64,000 nt of DNA from contig JAWPGT010000001.1 of the NCBI GenBank assembly GCA_034638255.1, positions 2,170,001 to 2,234,000 of the forward strand, read 5' to 3'. How positions within the stretch are numbered: the stretch's first letter is position 1; every line of letters begins with the position of its first letter. The stretch comes from Coprinus comatus (Eukaryota; Basidiomycota; Agaricomycetes; Agaricales; Agaricaceae). The notes below the pieces were generated by a model. It worked only from the letters and a program-made list of their open reading frames with translations. It was not told the origin of the DNA and did no database searches. The translations under genes and the position numbers were made by a program. Shown piece by piece: positions 19,774 to 30,852 of the stretch.

Positions 19774-21879
19774 TTACAACATGTTCATGATCGCTGTGTA
19801 AGCCGCTTTCGGTTGATAATTACTGTTCCAGAGCAATGGCTGAGAGCCCGAGCGCCACGAGTTCTACAAAAATTCATCATTAGTGTTCACCGTCTATAAG
19901 ACAAAGAAGAAAAAAACGGCCAACTTACAGCATCAGAAATACCCCAAGAGGTAATAGAAACACAAGCCGGGGTGTTCAAACAAGCCCTTGCAACCGTAGT
20001 ATAATCATTCGAAGAAGCATTCACGATATCAAGCTCAGTAATAGCCACTTCAACGTTACCAGCAGCAGCAAGAGCAGTAAGAGCAGCTTGTACACCACCA
20101 GTCCCACCAGCGTTCAAATGCATTTGGGTACCAATACCATCGATGAGCTTGGAAGATTGGTTTTGACGTTTGACTAACGCTACTAGACCTTGAACTTTAG
20201 CGTTGTTGGAGTCTAGGTTGTAATCGTTTATGTAGAGTTTTGCGGTTGAATCGGCTTGACGAGCAGCTTGGAAGGCGATTGTGACGAAGGACTATAAGTT
20301 GTGAATGACGAACATTAAAGTTTCTTCTGTGTGTATTTTTTGGCGTATCCTTACCTCGCCGAGAACATTTGCGAAGACAGAAGAGCGAAGAGCACCATTT
20401 TCCTCAAAGATTTCGCTGTGTTTTTTTTTTTGGTAATGATGAATGACTGACTATCTTGTCTCAACGAAAACACTTACTTGCAGACATCCCACTAACGGTA
20501 TTGAAGAGAACTTATCAGTATTATTCTTACCCCAGCTTGGTTTTGACTCACAGCTATACGTATAACCATTTAGCCTCTTGTTCTCATTAAAGCGAAGTAT
20601 AATAATAAATCACATACCGTATAATTTACCCCTGTATCTTCCAGCTAGGCTAGAAATATGATTTTGGATGACCGATGTCTAACATTCTTTCAACTTTCCC
20701 TTCCTAAAAGAAGTGAGAACCGACGTACAAGGGTAGTCCTATCATTAATAGATGATACCCAGCCAGGGAGCTGAGAGTGCCAGACTAAAAATCAGACAGA
20801 CAATCGGGATACAGTGAGATACTAGCTTTGTATATATATCCAACAAACGTACCAAGTGTGTGACCACGAATCATCTTTCCATTGGAAGTTGCCCAATTGA
20901 CAAGTGTGTCGGAATTACCAAAGTTGAATTGTCCTCTGTTGGCTGTAACAAGTCGGGAAAACGTCAGCACAGTGGTTTAAGGACATAAAGAGATGGACGG
21001 ACGTTCAGTAGCATCCCACTTTGTAAGAATGAATGAATGAGCAGGTGGACTCTTGCTAAAGGGTCTTTGAATCGAATTACCTTCATAGAATTTTCGGGTG
21101 TAACACTACCGATATCGGATCTCAAAATAGCGGCATTAGCTAGTAAAATGTGTTCAAAAATATAAGGGTGTGTCCCGTTCCAATCAAGAGCAAGAGAAAT
21201 ACACTAACCAGCAATATTGAGGGTATTTGGATCAGCTGCAGAGCCCTAATTCACACAATTCAGATTAGTTTTATGTCTAGAGTAAAGTGACTATACAAGT
21301 GGGAATCTACTAACCCAGAACCGTTTTCCATGAGAAACGAATCTACCATTCAAGCCACCAGTTGGTGCACCCGTAGGAGCAGGTTGAGGTGATGTAGTTG
21401 GTTGTTGAGTAGGTTGTTGGGTTGTCGTAGGAGCAGGAGCAGCACCAGGTTGACATCTAATTTAGTTTCAAGTTAGTTTAATGGTACATCGTGATATGTA
21501 CACCACGGATTGCAGTAACGGTGATAGCAACTTACTGAGAGTACCAGTCGTTTACTTTGATACAAGCAGTTCCTGAAACACCTATTTTTTTTAGAAATAA
21601 AGTTAAACAAACGGCGTAAAAAGGAAAGAAATAAAAAGTGATTACAAGTTGTCTGTAATAGGTAGGTTAGTCAAAAACATACATTATTTCATACGAATAA
21701 CGTACAGGTCCTGACCAACCAATCCCACCGCCTACACAATGTGTGTCATTAGAACATCAAGTATAGATTTTAAAGTAATAAGTAAAGAAACATCACTAAC
21801 ATTGTCCCCAAACTTGAGATTGAGCAGCCGCTTGTTGAGCAAAGACAGCAAGAGAAACCAAAGCAAGGAGTTTGTTCAT
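19774..21879 (-). CDS. GH10 endo-1,4-beta-xylanase with N-terminal CBM1
   Basis: Sixteen exons sum to 382 residues: 21879-21801, 21731-21706, 21652-21646, 21581-21536, 21456-21315, 21245-21209, 21139-21081, 21018-21003, 20942-20853, 20784-20729, 20678-20618, 20553-20552, 20491-20478, 20415-20355, 20291-19929 and 19863-19774. Signal peptide 1-19; CBM1 about 20-56 (WGQCGGIGWSGPTTC...CIKVNDWYSQCQ); Thr/Pro/Gln linker to about 85; GH10 barrel to the end. Catalytic acid/base is Glu213 in WDVCNEIF and the nucleophile is Glu318 in ITELDIV; WHSQLPGWV is also present. It is a secreted enzyme cutting xylan, with CBM1 binding cellulose. Exons of 7, 16, 2 and 14 nt are needed to keep the frame and the conserved residues. 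Confidence 0.93.
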
Positions 21880-21953
21880 TTTTCAAGAGTGCTAGAGCTT
21901 CAAAGGTTAGTGAAACACTTGTTTAATTCTGTTGAGATTCAAGCGATCCTTCC

Positions 21954-21963
21954 ATTATATATC
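21954..21963 (-). promoter_or_regulatory. TATA-like box of the xylanase gene
   Basis: Minus-strand tatataat lies about 75 bases upstream of the xylanase ATG (21879), a plausible distance. There is no competing element nearby. Confidence 0.45.
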
Positions 21964-22805
21964 TCATAGACGGAGAAACTATCAATGCCTCCGAGTGAAT
22001 AATCCGTAACCATGACCGAAGTCTTGTAGTTGAGGGATTAACAGATGAACACCAGTGGTCATTTGACGATGTCGTGGTAGCAAAATATAGGTATTTGTCT
22101 TCTATGCTATGATTCGTGAGGATGACGGACATATTTCGGATAGTGGCACTTCTTCCTTTAAAGTGAGATTGGAAAAAATGACACATGTCAAAAGAAAATG
22201 TTGGTAATGAATCAATGAATCATGATCGAATGTTATGCTTCGGTCCGTGTCTTTGTGTTCTGAGGATTTAAGCCGGGAGGAAATGATAGGTGAGAGAAAT
22301 TTGGTGATTATTGAAGGCTGACTTTGCTGGTTAACATATACCTGTTGAAACTTCATCGAGACATGTCAGTATATCAATTTCAACCTCAACACTTGAGCGC
22401 GAGGAACCAATTTCCACCGAAACTTTACACCCCAGAGTATCTAAGAATAGTCCAATTCGAACACATGGCAGAAAAAAGCTTTAAATGAATTATAACATTC
22501 GAACAAGGTCAGCTGTTGACAGTTTTACTATTAATAAGGCTCATCTCGCCATCTTATACGTAGAGAGACCGAGAAATTTTTTACCTATTTCAGAATAGAA
22601 CCACTTCTGATGGAATACATTCAATTGTTTTCCACGTTTTACACAAAGCTTAAAACAGGACATTGATTCTTGACACCTGATCATTTACATGTGCGTGTCG
22701 TGGACCGGTGAGCTGACTCTGGCTTCTCGGAAATACCACTAAAAATAGTGCATTTGTTGACCAATAGGATCATGACATGGATGCGGAGGTGTGAAAGCCC
22801 CTGGT
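21964..22805. other. Intergenic, about 840 bases
   Basis: Upstream region of the xylanase. Minus-strand frames at 22102-22356 and 21923-22186 overlap each other and lack splice logic or recognisable composition. Nothing convincing was found. Confidence 0.4.
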
Positions 22806-23090
22806 ATGATTTCTTCCTTTGTAAATCCGCGAGTAATTCCGTATGGCGGCATTTGTAATGGAAAAGATCCCCTTCAACGATTTCTCGAAATTAAACCTGA
22901 ACATCCAGAGCCCGGAAGCATCCCTGATGCAACAAGAGGACTCAATAAACTTCTGGTGAGCGGTTAGAGTTTATAAGAAAACGAGCTTACTGATTACATA
23001 CGAGCGTTTGATTATGCCCACTAACTCCTCGTGTGTACTTGAAGCGCGAGAAGCTCTCCAATCCCTGATTACCTCAACCGCCAACGTCGG
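22806..23090 (+). CDS. Possible short gene, two exons, 3' end unresolved
   Basis: An ATG at 22806 opens a 50-codon exon (22806-22955). A 49-base intron with GTGAGC, a TTACTGAT branch-like string and a CGAG acceptor leads, in phase 0, to a second exon at 23005-23090, which ends at GG before GTGAGA. The peptide is proline- and glycine-containing, not low complexity. Beyond 23090 I could not settle the next acceptor; joining to the Cys-rich frame near 23214 is possible. No family recognised. The consistent intron is the main support. Confidence 0.3.
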
Positions 23091-24189
23091 GTGAGAGATT
23101 GTCCAGTTATACGTCGGCGCGCCGTTTCAATCCCCGTCCAATAACAACGCGTGATGCGTCAGAGGCTAGAATACATTTAGAGTCTATGCAGTATTCGATC
23201 TTCATAGCAGGAGTATTCCTGAGTTTTGTTGTTCCAGATGTCAACGATACAGTTGCGTTCTTTTGCGACTGGTTGCACTCGAGATGTTTTTGGACGTCGG
23301 GAGGTGACTCGTGTTTGGGTTATTTATAGTTTGTTTATGTCGGATCTATCCGGCAAATGCCGACTATCGTTTGGGTCTGTGCTAGTCTGCAGCCTCTTCA
23401 TGACAGAGCATCATTTTTTTCAATCAAAAAACAATGTAAATGACTCTATAGTCGTCGACAATAGCTAAACCCTATTTACGAACTCATACTAATAGTGAAT
23501 AGAGTCGAGAATGAGATATTCGAGTAATGTGTATATGAGCATACAATTACTTGTATACTGTTTCCGGAATATTTTACGGTGTATTCTTCACTTCCGCTGT
23601 CTTCTACAGCCTCGCCTAAAACGCTCACAATATATTTCTCTACTACCGTTGTCGCCGCTTTCCGGACAGTGTTACATGGGGTGGCACGACGAGCACCATG
23701 ATTTATTTTTAGCTTCAGGGCCACTTAATTGAGTGGCGGTGGCGTAAAATTCGAACCAGAGTAAATTTTTTTTCAATAGATTACCGTGTATGGTAGAATT
23801 AATCGAAAAAGTTGACATAAATACTATGTGATGGGCTTCCCATGTCTTTCCAGTTCCACTATGATCTTAAGCAGTCAAAGGTACTGATCAATCACTGAGT
23901 TCGCCTCTCTAGGCCAATTTTCAATATATAATCGCGATGATGGCCTTTATTATGTCACACTTTTTTAAGTCTTAAACCCAATCTGTTTGCCACTTCAGCT
24001 GGGTAGAGTATAGACAAACCACTCTACCCTCTCTATTCCCTTTTTCCCCCCTTCCCCTAGTACTCACGTATTGCAACAACAAATAATCATCTCGTCAGCC
24101 TTAATCCATCCATCCAGTACGCCCAACACTTCTTTCAACTCTCACTAGTAATACACATAACCAACCAAAAAGCCTTCCATATCACATCC
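23091..24189. other. Intergenic, about 1.1 kb
   Basis: Contains short overlapping ORFs on both strands without matching splice sites. The pyrimidine-rich stretch at 24015-24060 is a typical basidiomycete promoter feature before the plus-strand ATG at 24190. Confidence 0.4.
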
Positions 24190-25348
24190 ATGTTCGATTT
24201 TGTTAACTCCATAATCCCCCATTTGACAACCGTCATTATCATAATCATTAAACTATTCAATTTATTAAAGAAAACAATGCAACAAATTATCAAACAAATC
24301 CGAGGTGGTAACCGACGTGATAAACAAGTCGTCGATAAATCCAAATCCAAATCAACTCCTATTCCTGTTCCTGTTCAAGTGGTAAGGGAATCTGAATCTC
24401 AACAAACTCAAACACCATCTCCGAGTCCCGTAACAAAACCTAGTTCTACTTGGAAACTTCCTCGTCTTTCTCATTCAAGTATGACTGCCTCTGCTTTTAA
24501 TTTTGATTTCATTTTATGTTAGGGGCTGACTCAAACACTGGCTTTTTTCATTTTTGGGAATAGCGCCTACCTATGATCATGACTCCATAGAAAAGTGTTA
24601 TGATGTCGATCTTGAACCTGGAGGAGGAAAAACAATAACTTTCAACTTCACTCCCAATCGCGAAAAAAGAGAGTTCCGAGTCCAATTTGTTCAAGATCTC
24701 GATCTTTTTACACCTATCTATCATCGTCAACGAAACTTAGGCTCTCAAACACAAAGGACATCAATTTCGAGAGCCAAAATCACAAGAAAGAACATTACTA
24801 CTCGAACTAGTACCAGTTTGGTATCATCACGTACTACTTACAGTTCTTCTACCTCAACCGCTTCCACTATGGGCTCTCCTTTGAGTCTGACTTCAACTTC
24901 AACTTCTACCTTTGATGTTACAAGTATCACATTGACTGCGGATACGACAATTGGAAGTGAGAATAGTAGTTCCAGCTGTGACACACTCACATCTACATTC
25001 GCATTCGTATCCACACCTGCATCCGTATCTAAGCCTAAACCCGAACCTGCATCCAATGAGATCTCTCCAACACCGACTTTGATTCTGACTCTGACTTCGA
25101 CTTCCAATTCTGTTTTGGCTTTGGCTTCTTCTTCAACTCCTTGTGATCGCGATCTTGAACTCGAACACGATTATTGCAAGTCGCAACAACCACAACCACA
25201 ACTTTCAACCCTTTCTGCATCAGATTCTTGTCATAGTAGTGTTGATTATTATCATAATCGTTTTATGAAGTATGAGGAGGATTTTGAAAGAATGGTGAGG
25301 GAGTTGCAAGATGTTTATGTTGCCGTTGGGGAATTATTGAATGTTTAG
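24190..25348 (+). CDS. Unknown Ser/Thr-rich protein with N-terminal hydrophobic segment
   Basis: Exons 24190-24478 and 24564-25348 join in phase 1 to 357 residues across an 85-nt intron. The N-terminal 30 residues include a hydrophobic run (VIIIIIKLFNLL, a possible membrane anchor). A basic Gln/Lys region follows, then a compact block (TPTYDHDSIEKCYDVDLEPG, and NREKREFRVQFVQD), a long Ser/Thr/Pro-rich low-complexity stretch, and a C-terminal helix (YEEDFERMVRELQDVYVAV). An alternative start is the ATG at 24277. No family recognised; the low-complexity part makes antisense ORFs at 24838-25220 look coding, but they are mirror artefacts. Confidence 0.65.
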
Positions 25349-25691
25349 GTATTTGAAGGGTTGGTCCCTTTTTCACACTTTTGGGGAGGGAAAAGAAGAA
25401 GGAATTTGAATCTCGTTTATAGTGTTTAATGGAAAGTTTCACGGATTGAAATAATTTTATCTGTATTTCATACTATTTTGTTTAGTACCTTTCTCTTGCA
25501 TACAATTGACTACGCTTGAAAGACGGAAAAAACCCCACTGGTAGAATGATGACGTTTTTATCACAGGTAACATGTTCTCCATTCATATAATTCAATGGTT
25601 GTTTGACAGAGAGCGGATAATGGAAAGATCGACATCATACAGGAAGTCATATTGAAGATGATAAGTTAACAGTATGGCAAGTTACATTCAA
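25349..25691. other. Intergenic between convergent genes
   Basis: 3' flanks of the unknown plus-strand gene and the minus-strand GART gene. No features seen. Confidence 0.5.
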
Positions 25692-26453
25692 TTATTTCTA
25701 AAATGTGGTCAGAATCGAAGTAATGTAGAAAAACTGGACAGACGTACTCCTCTAACACCTTCTTGGCAGCCAAAACAATAATTTTATGTTCCACTCTATG
25801 TAACCGTTCTTCAAAGGTTTCAATAGGTTCTCCCTTTTCAATCGGCACCTCTTGTACAATGATCGGTTCTCCCCTATCCACATCCTTCACCACACGATGT
25901 ACCATAGCTCCAGCATTTTGAATCTCTCCTTTCTGGAAAGCTTCATAAGCACGTTCAATAGCATGTGCACCATCAAATGCACCAGGTAAAGCAGGATGAA
26001 GGTTGATCACAGGTATGGGTTTTGTTGGTACTTGAACATCATCAAAAGTCGTCCTTCCTTCCACAATTTCAATGAACTTTTCACTGAGAATATGCATCCA
26101 CCCAGCCAACACCACAATATCTGGTTTAGCACCCAACACAATCTTTGCAACTTCCGCATCATAATCTTCCCGAGTTTTCCCAGTATTGTTTTTGAGATAA
26201 GTTTGAAGTGCAAGGTATGCAGTAGGAATTGGTGGATTAGCAGTAGCTGCCCTAGTTAAACCGTATGCAGCCTTGCGATTTGATAGTACGAGTACGATCT
26301 CAGCATTTGGTAGATCAGGGGTATTTTGTGCATCAATTAGAGCTTGGAGGTTGGATCCTAGCCGGCGATGAGTGAAAGAGTTGTTGTGCAAAACATTACA
26401 AGCCTGCCTGAGCCTGAGATGAGCACTACGATGCGCTTTTTTTGTAAAGACAT
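25692..26453 (-). CDS. ADE8: Phosphoribosylglycinamide formyltransferase (GART)
   Basis: It transfers a formyl group from 10-formyl-tetrahydrofolate to GAR in de novo purine synthesis. Proposed exons are 26453-26408, 26357-25744 and 25697-25692, giving 221 residues, the usual size. The first exon ends in VVLISGSG and continues as SNLQALIDA, restoring the family ISGxGSNLQ loop, but only with a GC-AG intron (donor gcaggc, 50 nt). Other landmarks are VLSNRKAAYGL, LAGWMHILS, the catalytic-region INLHPALPGAFDG, and GAMVHRV with D at the active site. If the last 46-nt intron is not removed, the protein gains about 22 unrelated residues and ends at 25666. Divergent from EFM5. Confidence 0.92.
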
Positions 26454-26835
26454 GTCGAGTTGAGAAGAAAGAGACTATATTCAATATTAATATTCAAATT
26501 TTGTCCAATCACGCCTTCGCGGCTCCTCCCCCAGATCCTTCAGGCAAGATCTCAGTCAGATTCCCACGCTCAATCCAGGCACTTGGTTCAATTAAGCTTT
26601 ATTTTTTAAAAACATAATATACTGACATATTCATATCCGTTATTTCGGCTTTCTACATGATACAAAAGGTGCTCTACAGAGCCGGTAGTAGAAGTATCAA
26701 CTCGGCTTACGAGAAAATGTGACATAGATCCGAAAAATGATAACAAACAAACAAATTTAGAAATAATCAACCATAAACTTTTGCCCCTAACAAAAAACCT
26801 CCACGTCCCTCCTAAACCATTCTAAAACACACACT
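26454..26835. promoter_or_regulatory. Divergent GART/EFM5 intergenic promoter
   Basis: 382 bases between divergent starts at 26453 and 26836. It is AT-rich in the middle (26590-26790), with a C-rich stretch just before 26836. No specific site was assigned. Confidence 0.45.
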
Positions 26836-27881
26836 ATGGTTCAACAAATCGAAATACCCAGACCGGACTCTCCGTCTTCTTCAAGCTCAGGCTCACCACC
26901 TAGACTCGATCCATCAACACTCGCCCTCCTAGATAATTTCCTAACCAATAAAGCTGAAGAAGAACGTCGATTTGAAGATCTACTGGCTTCTCATGATGCT
27001 AGTCGTGTTGCCAGTTTGGATGGAGATGATATCAATGGTTTCGAGGTGGAGAAGCCTATGCTGAGTGTAGAGGAATATCGTAAGACATTCCCGGAGGATT
27101 GGCAATTGAGCCAATTCTGGTGAGTACTTTTTTTTTCTTTTCTTCTTCCTGCCTTTTCGTCATTGGATGGATCTCTGCGAGGACGACCCGGACCCACTAC
27201 AATACGGACGGGGAAAACAACACACAATAAAAAAAAACAAGTCAACTCAAAACTAGTTTCACTGACACACCTTCTTCTCCTATCTCTCTCGCATTTCTTT
27301 TCACAGGTACAGCACAAAATTCGCTTATCACTTTGCGGATTTAATTGACAAACTTGAACCATCACCTAACTCTTCAATTGCATTCGTTTGCTCACCAACT
27401 GCATTCGTAGCATTTCAACATTCCTATCGCGTCCGCAAACACAATTATTGGAAGTTGATCAACGTTTCGCTGTTTTAACACCAACACATTATATCACATA
27501 TGATCTTGACGAACCTGATAATTTTCCTACAAAATTGAAGAACAACTTTGACCTTGTTATTGCTGATCCACCATTCCTAAACGAGGTACGCTATAATCTT
27601 GATTGCAGCATGTGAAATTTATTCTAAACAAAACTCTGAATCCATATATATAGGTAACAAACACAAAACTCATACGAACCTTGAATCAAATACTCAAACC
27701 AACCGGAAAACTCATTTTATTAACCTCAACATCCGTAGAAGACATTCTAGAAAAACTATACACCGCACCTCCAATAGGTCCTCTAATAAAAACTTCTTTA
27801 AAGGTCGAACATGGTCAACTTGCAAATGACTTTGCTTGTTGGGGATCATGGGAAGAAGCAGGGTCATTTGGGAAGGACTAA
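26836..27881 (+). pseudogene. EFM5: EFM5-like eEF1A lysine methyltransferase, 1-nt frameshift
   Basis: Exons 26836-27119, 27307-27585 and 27654-27881 carry all parts of the Efm5/N6AMT2 family: a Ser/Pro-rich N-terminus with ALLDNFL, FPEDWQLSQFWYS, a SAM-binding strand (IAFVCSPTAFVAF), the catalytic-type ADPPFLNE, and a C-terminal KLILLTS...DFACWGSW. The exon lengths sum to 791, one short of a multiple of three. Frame changes between QHS (about 27425) and RPQTQLLEVDQRFAV (about 27435). A single missing base would explain it: a real null allele or an assembly error. The enzyme in yeast methylates a lysine of translation elongation factor 1A. Confidence 0.8.
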
Positions 27882-28344
27882 TATTCAATATTCGATTATC
27901 TATTTCGAGATATGAATTCTTCCCATCTACCTCAATGTATCAAATATCTACTATGTAGTACTAGGATATAAATGCCTTTCAAATCCCTTGCCTGTTATTT
28001 CCAATGGAACATTGATGTAATACCTGAGTTAATTTCATCCATTGTATAAACAAACCGGTGCTGGTGGAGGTCGACCTTATACTCGGTGTAGCAATTGTAT
28101 CCTTGAGCCACTTATAATTCCGCGAGCAATAGGGAGCCTAGCAGAAGGACTTAGCGAGACGTATAAGGTGAACATATGATAGCAGAAGTCCAAAGGAAGT
28201 AAACGAGACGGGCCGGGAGTTCTCACGATACTTCTCCCAACACACTTAAAAGAGAGATGGATTAACAATTCTTCGCCAACCCCCCAACCTTCACATATCA
28301 TCTTCAGAAATCCTTAAACATCCTTTCATATTAATATAACCAAC
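27882..28344. other. Intergenic
   Basis: 3' flank of the EFM5-like gene and upstream of the small ORF at 28345. No features recognised. Confidence 0.4.
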
Positions 28345-28674
28345 ATGTCTCATGGTCCTGGGTTGTTTGACGTCTACTTTGTTGGAGTTACCAATACCAG
28401 CTCGGATTACACTCAAAACAGTCCTCTCGTAAGCAGTATACTTTTCCCACCCCATATAATCTCACTGGTACTCAACTTCGATTATCTGGGTCACAAGTAC
28501 TTAGTCACTTTCTCTTCTCGCTCAGAAGCTGATAATTGGTGGAGGGCAACTCAACTCTCATCCCACAATGGATCAAAACTTCGTCGATTCAGTCCACAAC
28601 TTATCATGGCTCCATTACCAAACATTCAAGATGGATGGAAGTGTGTTACATCAGCATTTCCAGCATGTCCTTAG
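28345..28674 (+). CDS. Small uncharacterised protein, 109 residues
   Basis: Single-exon frame from ATG 28345 (MSHGPGLFDVYFVGVTN) to TAG 28674. Composition is protein-like, with FDYLGHKYLVTFSSRSEADNW (about residues 48-67) reminiscent of a beta-rich fold, and two cysteines near the end. No signal peptide or transmembrane helix. An intron starting at GTAAGC (28429) was considered, but no acceptor at a sensible distance follows. Family unknown. Confidence 0.5.
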   Translation: MSHGPGLFDVYFVGVTNTSSDYTQNSPLVSSILFPPHIISLVLNFDYLGHKYLVTFSSRSEADNWWRATQLSSHNGSKLRRFSPQLIMAPLPNIQDGWKCVTSAFPACP

Positions 28675-29104
28675 TAGTACTCAGTATAGCTTGGGTAGCT
28701 TAGTATACTTACTGATACTTAGATATATATTTTCAAAGTAACTCTAAGGTAGTCAATATTTCCAACCAAGTTTTTAAGTTTCCCAAGCACTATTCTAAGG
28801 TCACAAAAAGTCAAAGTTAATTTGTGTTATTGACTTTGTTTTTGTTTCATTTGTTTGGTTGATGTCATTAATGATGTGTTGTTATTTCATGATGATGCAT
28901 CAATAATCACATCATTTATGTTCCCAGATTTGGACTTCACGAAAAATCGCAAAATTGGACTGTCACATGATCACTCTCACCATCACATGTGACAGGACAC
29001 GTTGCATCAGCAATGCAACCTCACGGTCACAACTTCTACTCACTGCCGACTCTGAGTATTGTCACCACTGCACTCTCATTTCTTGATGAAACTCTACGTG
29101 TTGG
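28675..29104. other. Intergenic before the exon array
   Basis: AT-rich, then a TCACATG-rich stretch (28960-29050). No ORF found. Confidence 0.4.
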
Positions 29105-30618
29105 AGCTCGTTGGAACCGTCTCAGCATTATGCATTGAATGAGCCTATGTACGCGTGATATGGTGGGGTTTTCATTATTCTTATAAGGTATGTCAATTTC
29201 GACTATTTTCTATGTATTGGGCTCATATAATCGTGTATTGGCGCGTTCTCAGGCTCTCCAGGATGGCCTCAATACTCCGCTTTGAACAAGCCTACATACA
29301 CACGTCCTGATGCAGTAGCCATGCTATAACATCAGTTTTACTGCTGGTGTGTCATTACTTGCTGTTTTTCTTCTGTATCACTCATTTTTCTACATACAGG
29401 AACATTTCTAGGCTCTCCAGAACCTTCTCGACGTGTACTATAGGATAGGAGGGTTAGGTAATGACGTGGTATGGTGTATACCCCACGAAGGGGGGTTTCT
29501 TCCTTGGTGAGTCATTATCTGTCTCAAGGGAAGTATTTTACTTATTTCTCACTCCCTCCTGCACTCCATGGCACATTCTTAGGCTCGTCTAACCTACGCG
29601 TACCACCTCTATGACATCTCCAACTTGTAAACGATATGGAGAAGTTCTGGATATGTAGTGACCTTATCTTCTAAGGTCTATCTTGTGAGTATACTGTTCA
29701 CTCTACAACTACTAACACAGTCATTTTCGCACCATACACCACGTTCTTAGGCTCGTTGGAACCGCATCGAGAAGGCGAATCGATAGAGGGTAGTACGGTG
29801 TGGTATGGTGGGGTATTCATTGGTGAAAAGTATGTTCTCTAACTTTTACACCAATCCTGTTATTTTACTGATATCTCACTCCCTCCTGCACTCCATAACA
29901 TGCTTTCAGGCTCGTTTACACCACGCGTACATTCTTTGTTCTACCCCTGATTTGTACACACTATGGAGGACTGCTGGAGTTGTAGTGACCTATCTTCTGG
30001 TAAGTTCTTATTCAATCTAACACCTGTTTCGATACTCAATCCTTATCGGAATCTTACGTCCTTAGCATCGTTCAAACCGTCTCGACGGCGCCGTTCGAAC
30101 GCACCTACCCACGTAACGTTCCAATCAATACTCATATTGCAATGTCCAGTTCTTTATTCTCCCAAGTAAGTTCTCCTATTATGAATATATTCTTGTAATT
30201 TTTTTATCTTTATTTTGGTACATTACTGTAGTATACACTACTATTATGCTGTATACAATCACTCTTGTATTTTTGTACATTACTGTCTCCCTTCTGATAA
30301 TATAATTCAGTTGATATACATTTACATGCATTTGAGACACTCTAGGGGTCCTTGAAATTTTGCTTTTATATATAATAACTCCCCCCCCCCTGTAATTGGC
30401 TTTCTCACTCACCTTGCTTCTGTTAGGTATTGCATTTGTTCAGCTACAAAACCCGATCGTTTCTGGCTCAATTGGGAGAGTCGGGCAATTTTTGCAAATG
30501 ATATCACGAGCACTTCAATCATAAGTTACAGATCTCCTACAAGGTTTATAATAAGACGAGCCGAAATATCTCAAAATTGTGAACCTGATGAAGATATTCT
30601 TGTTCGGCGAGTCAGATA
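29105..30618 (+). pseudogene. Eroded gene with tandemly duplicated exon pairs
   Basis: Seven exon-like blocks (about 29107-29187, 29253-29346, 29412-29506, 29583-29675, 29751-29822, 29910-29999 and 30066-30165) are each bounded upstream by a pyrimidine-rich ...ag and downstream by gt; spacers are 65, 65, 76, 75, 87 and 66 nt. Blocks 1, 3, 5 and 7 resemble one another (start gctcgttggaacc-like, with tggtatggtggggtattcattg in 1/3/5). Blocks 2, 4 and 6 share another pattern (cacgcgtac, tatggag, gtagtgacc-tatcttct). The shared reading phase gives similar peptides but is stopped in most blocks. A last open segment, about 30427-30618, ends ...VRRVR. It could be a dead gene or a spliced non-coding RNA. 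Confidence 0.6.
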
Positions 30619-30852
30619 ATCGGAAGCGTTGTGATAATATTATGTGTGAATACTTGAGTAACTAAATAACCGAAACAACCACCTATAGTGTGGGTGAGGA
30701 GAACCGAAACCGTTATATTTTTCCGACTGAAATTGAGTAAGATAAGAGGGAGGAAAAATATAAGGGAATTGGTATCCCGGGCGGCACGTCGATTGGATGA
30801 GCATGAAGGCTCACCCAACTGAAGAGGGAGGAAACTCCCAGCCGGCATCGAA

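Noticed and set aside
20492..20617. One 126-nt intron in the xylanase in place of two introns and a 2-nt exon
   Set aside because: It leaves the frame off by two bases and deletes the conserved Ala before Trp-Asp; no alternative donor or acceptor in the interval repairs both.
24838..25220. Antisense ORFs rich in Val/Glu/Lys
   Set aside because: They are complements of a Ser/Thr/Pro low-complexity coding region on the plus strand.
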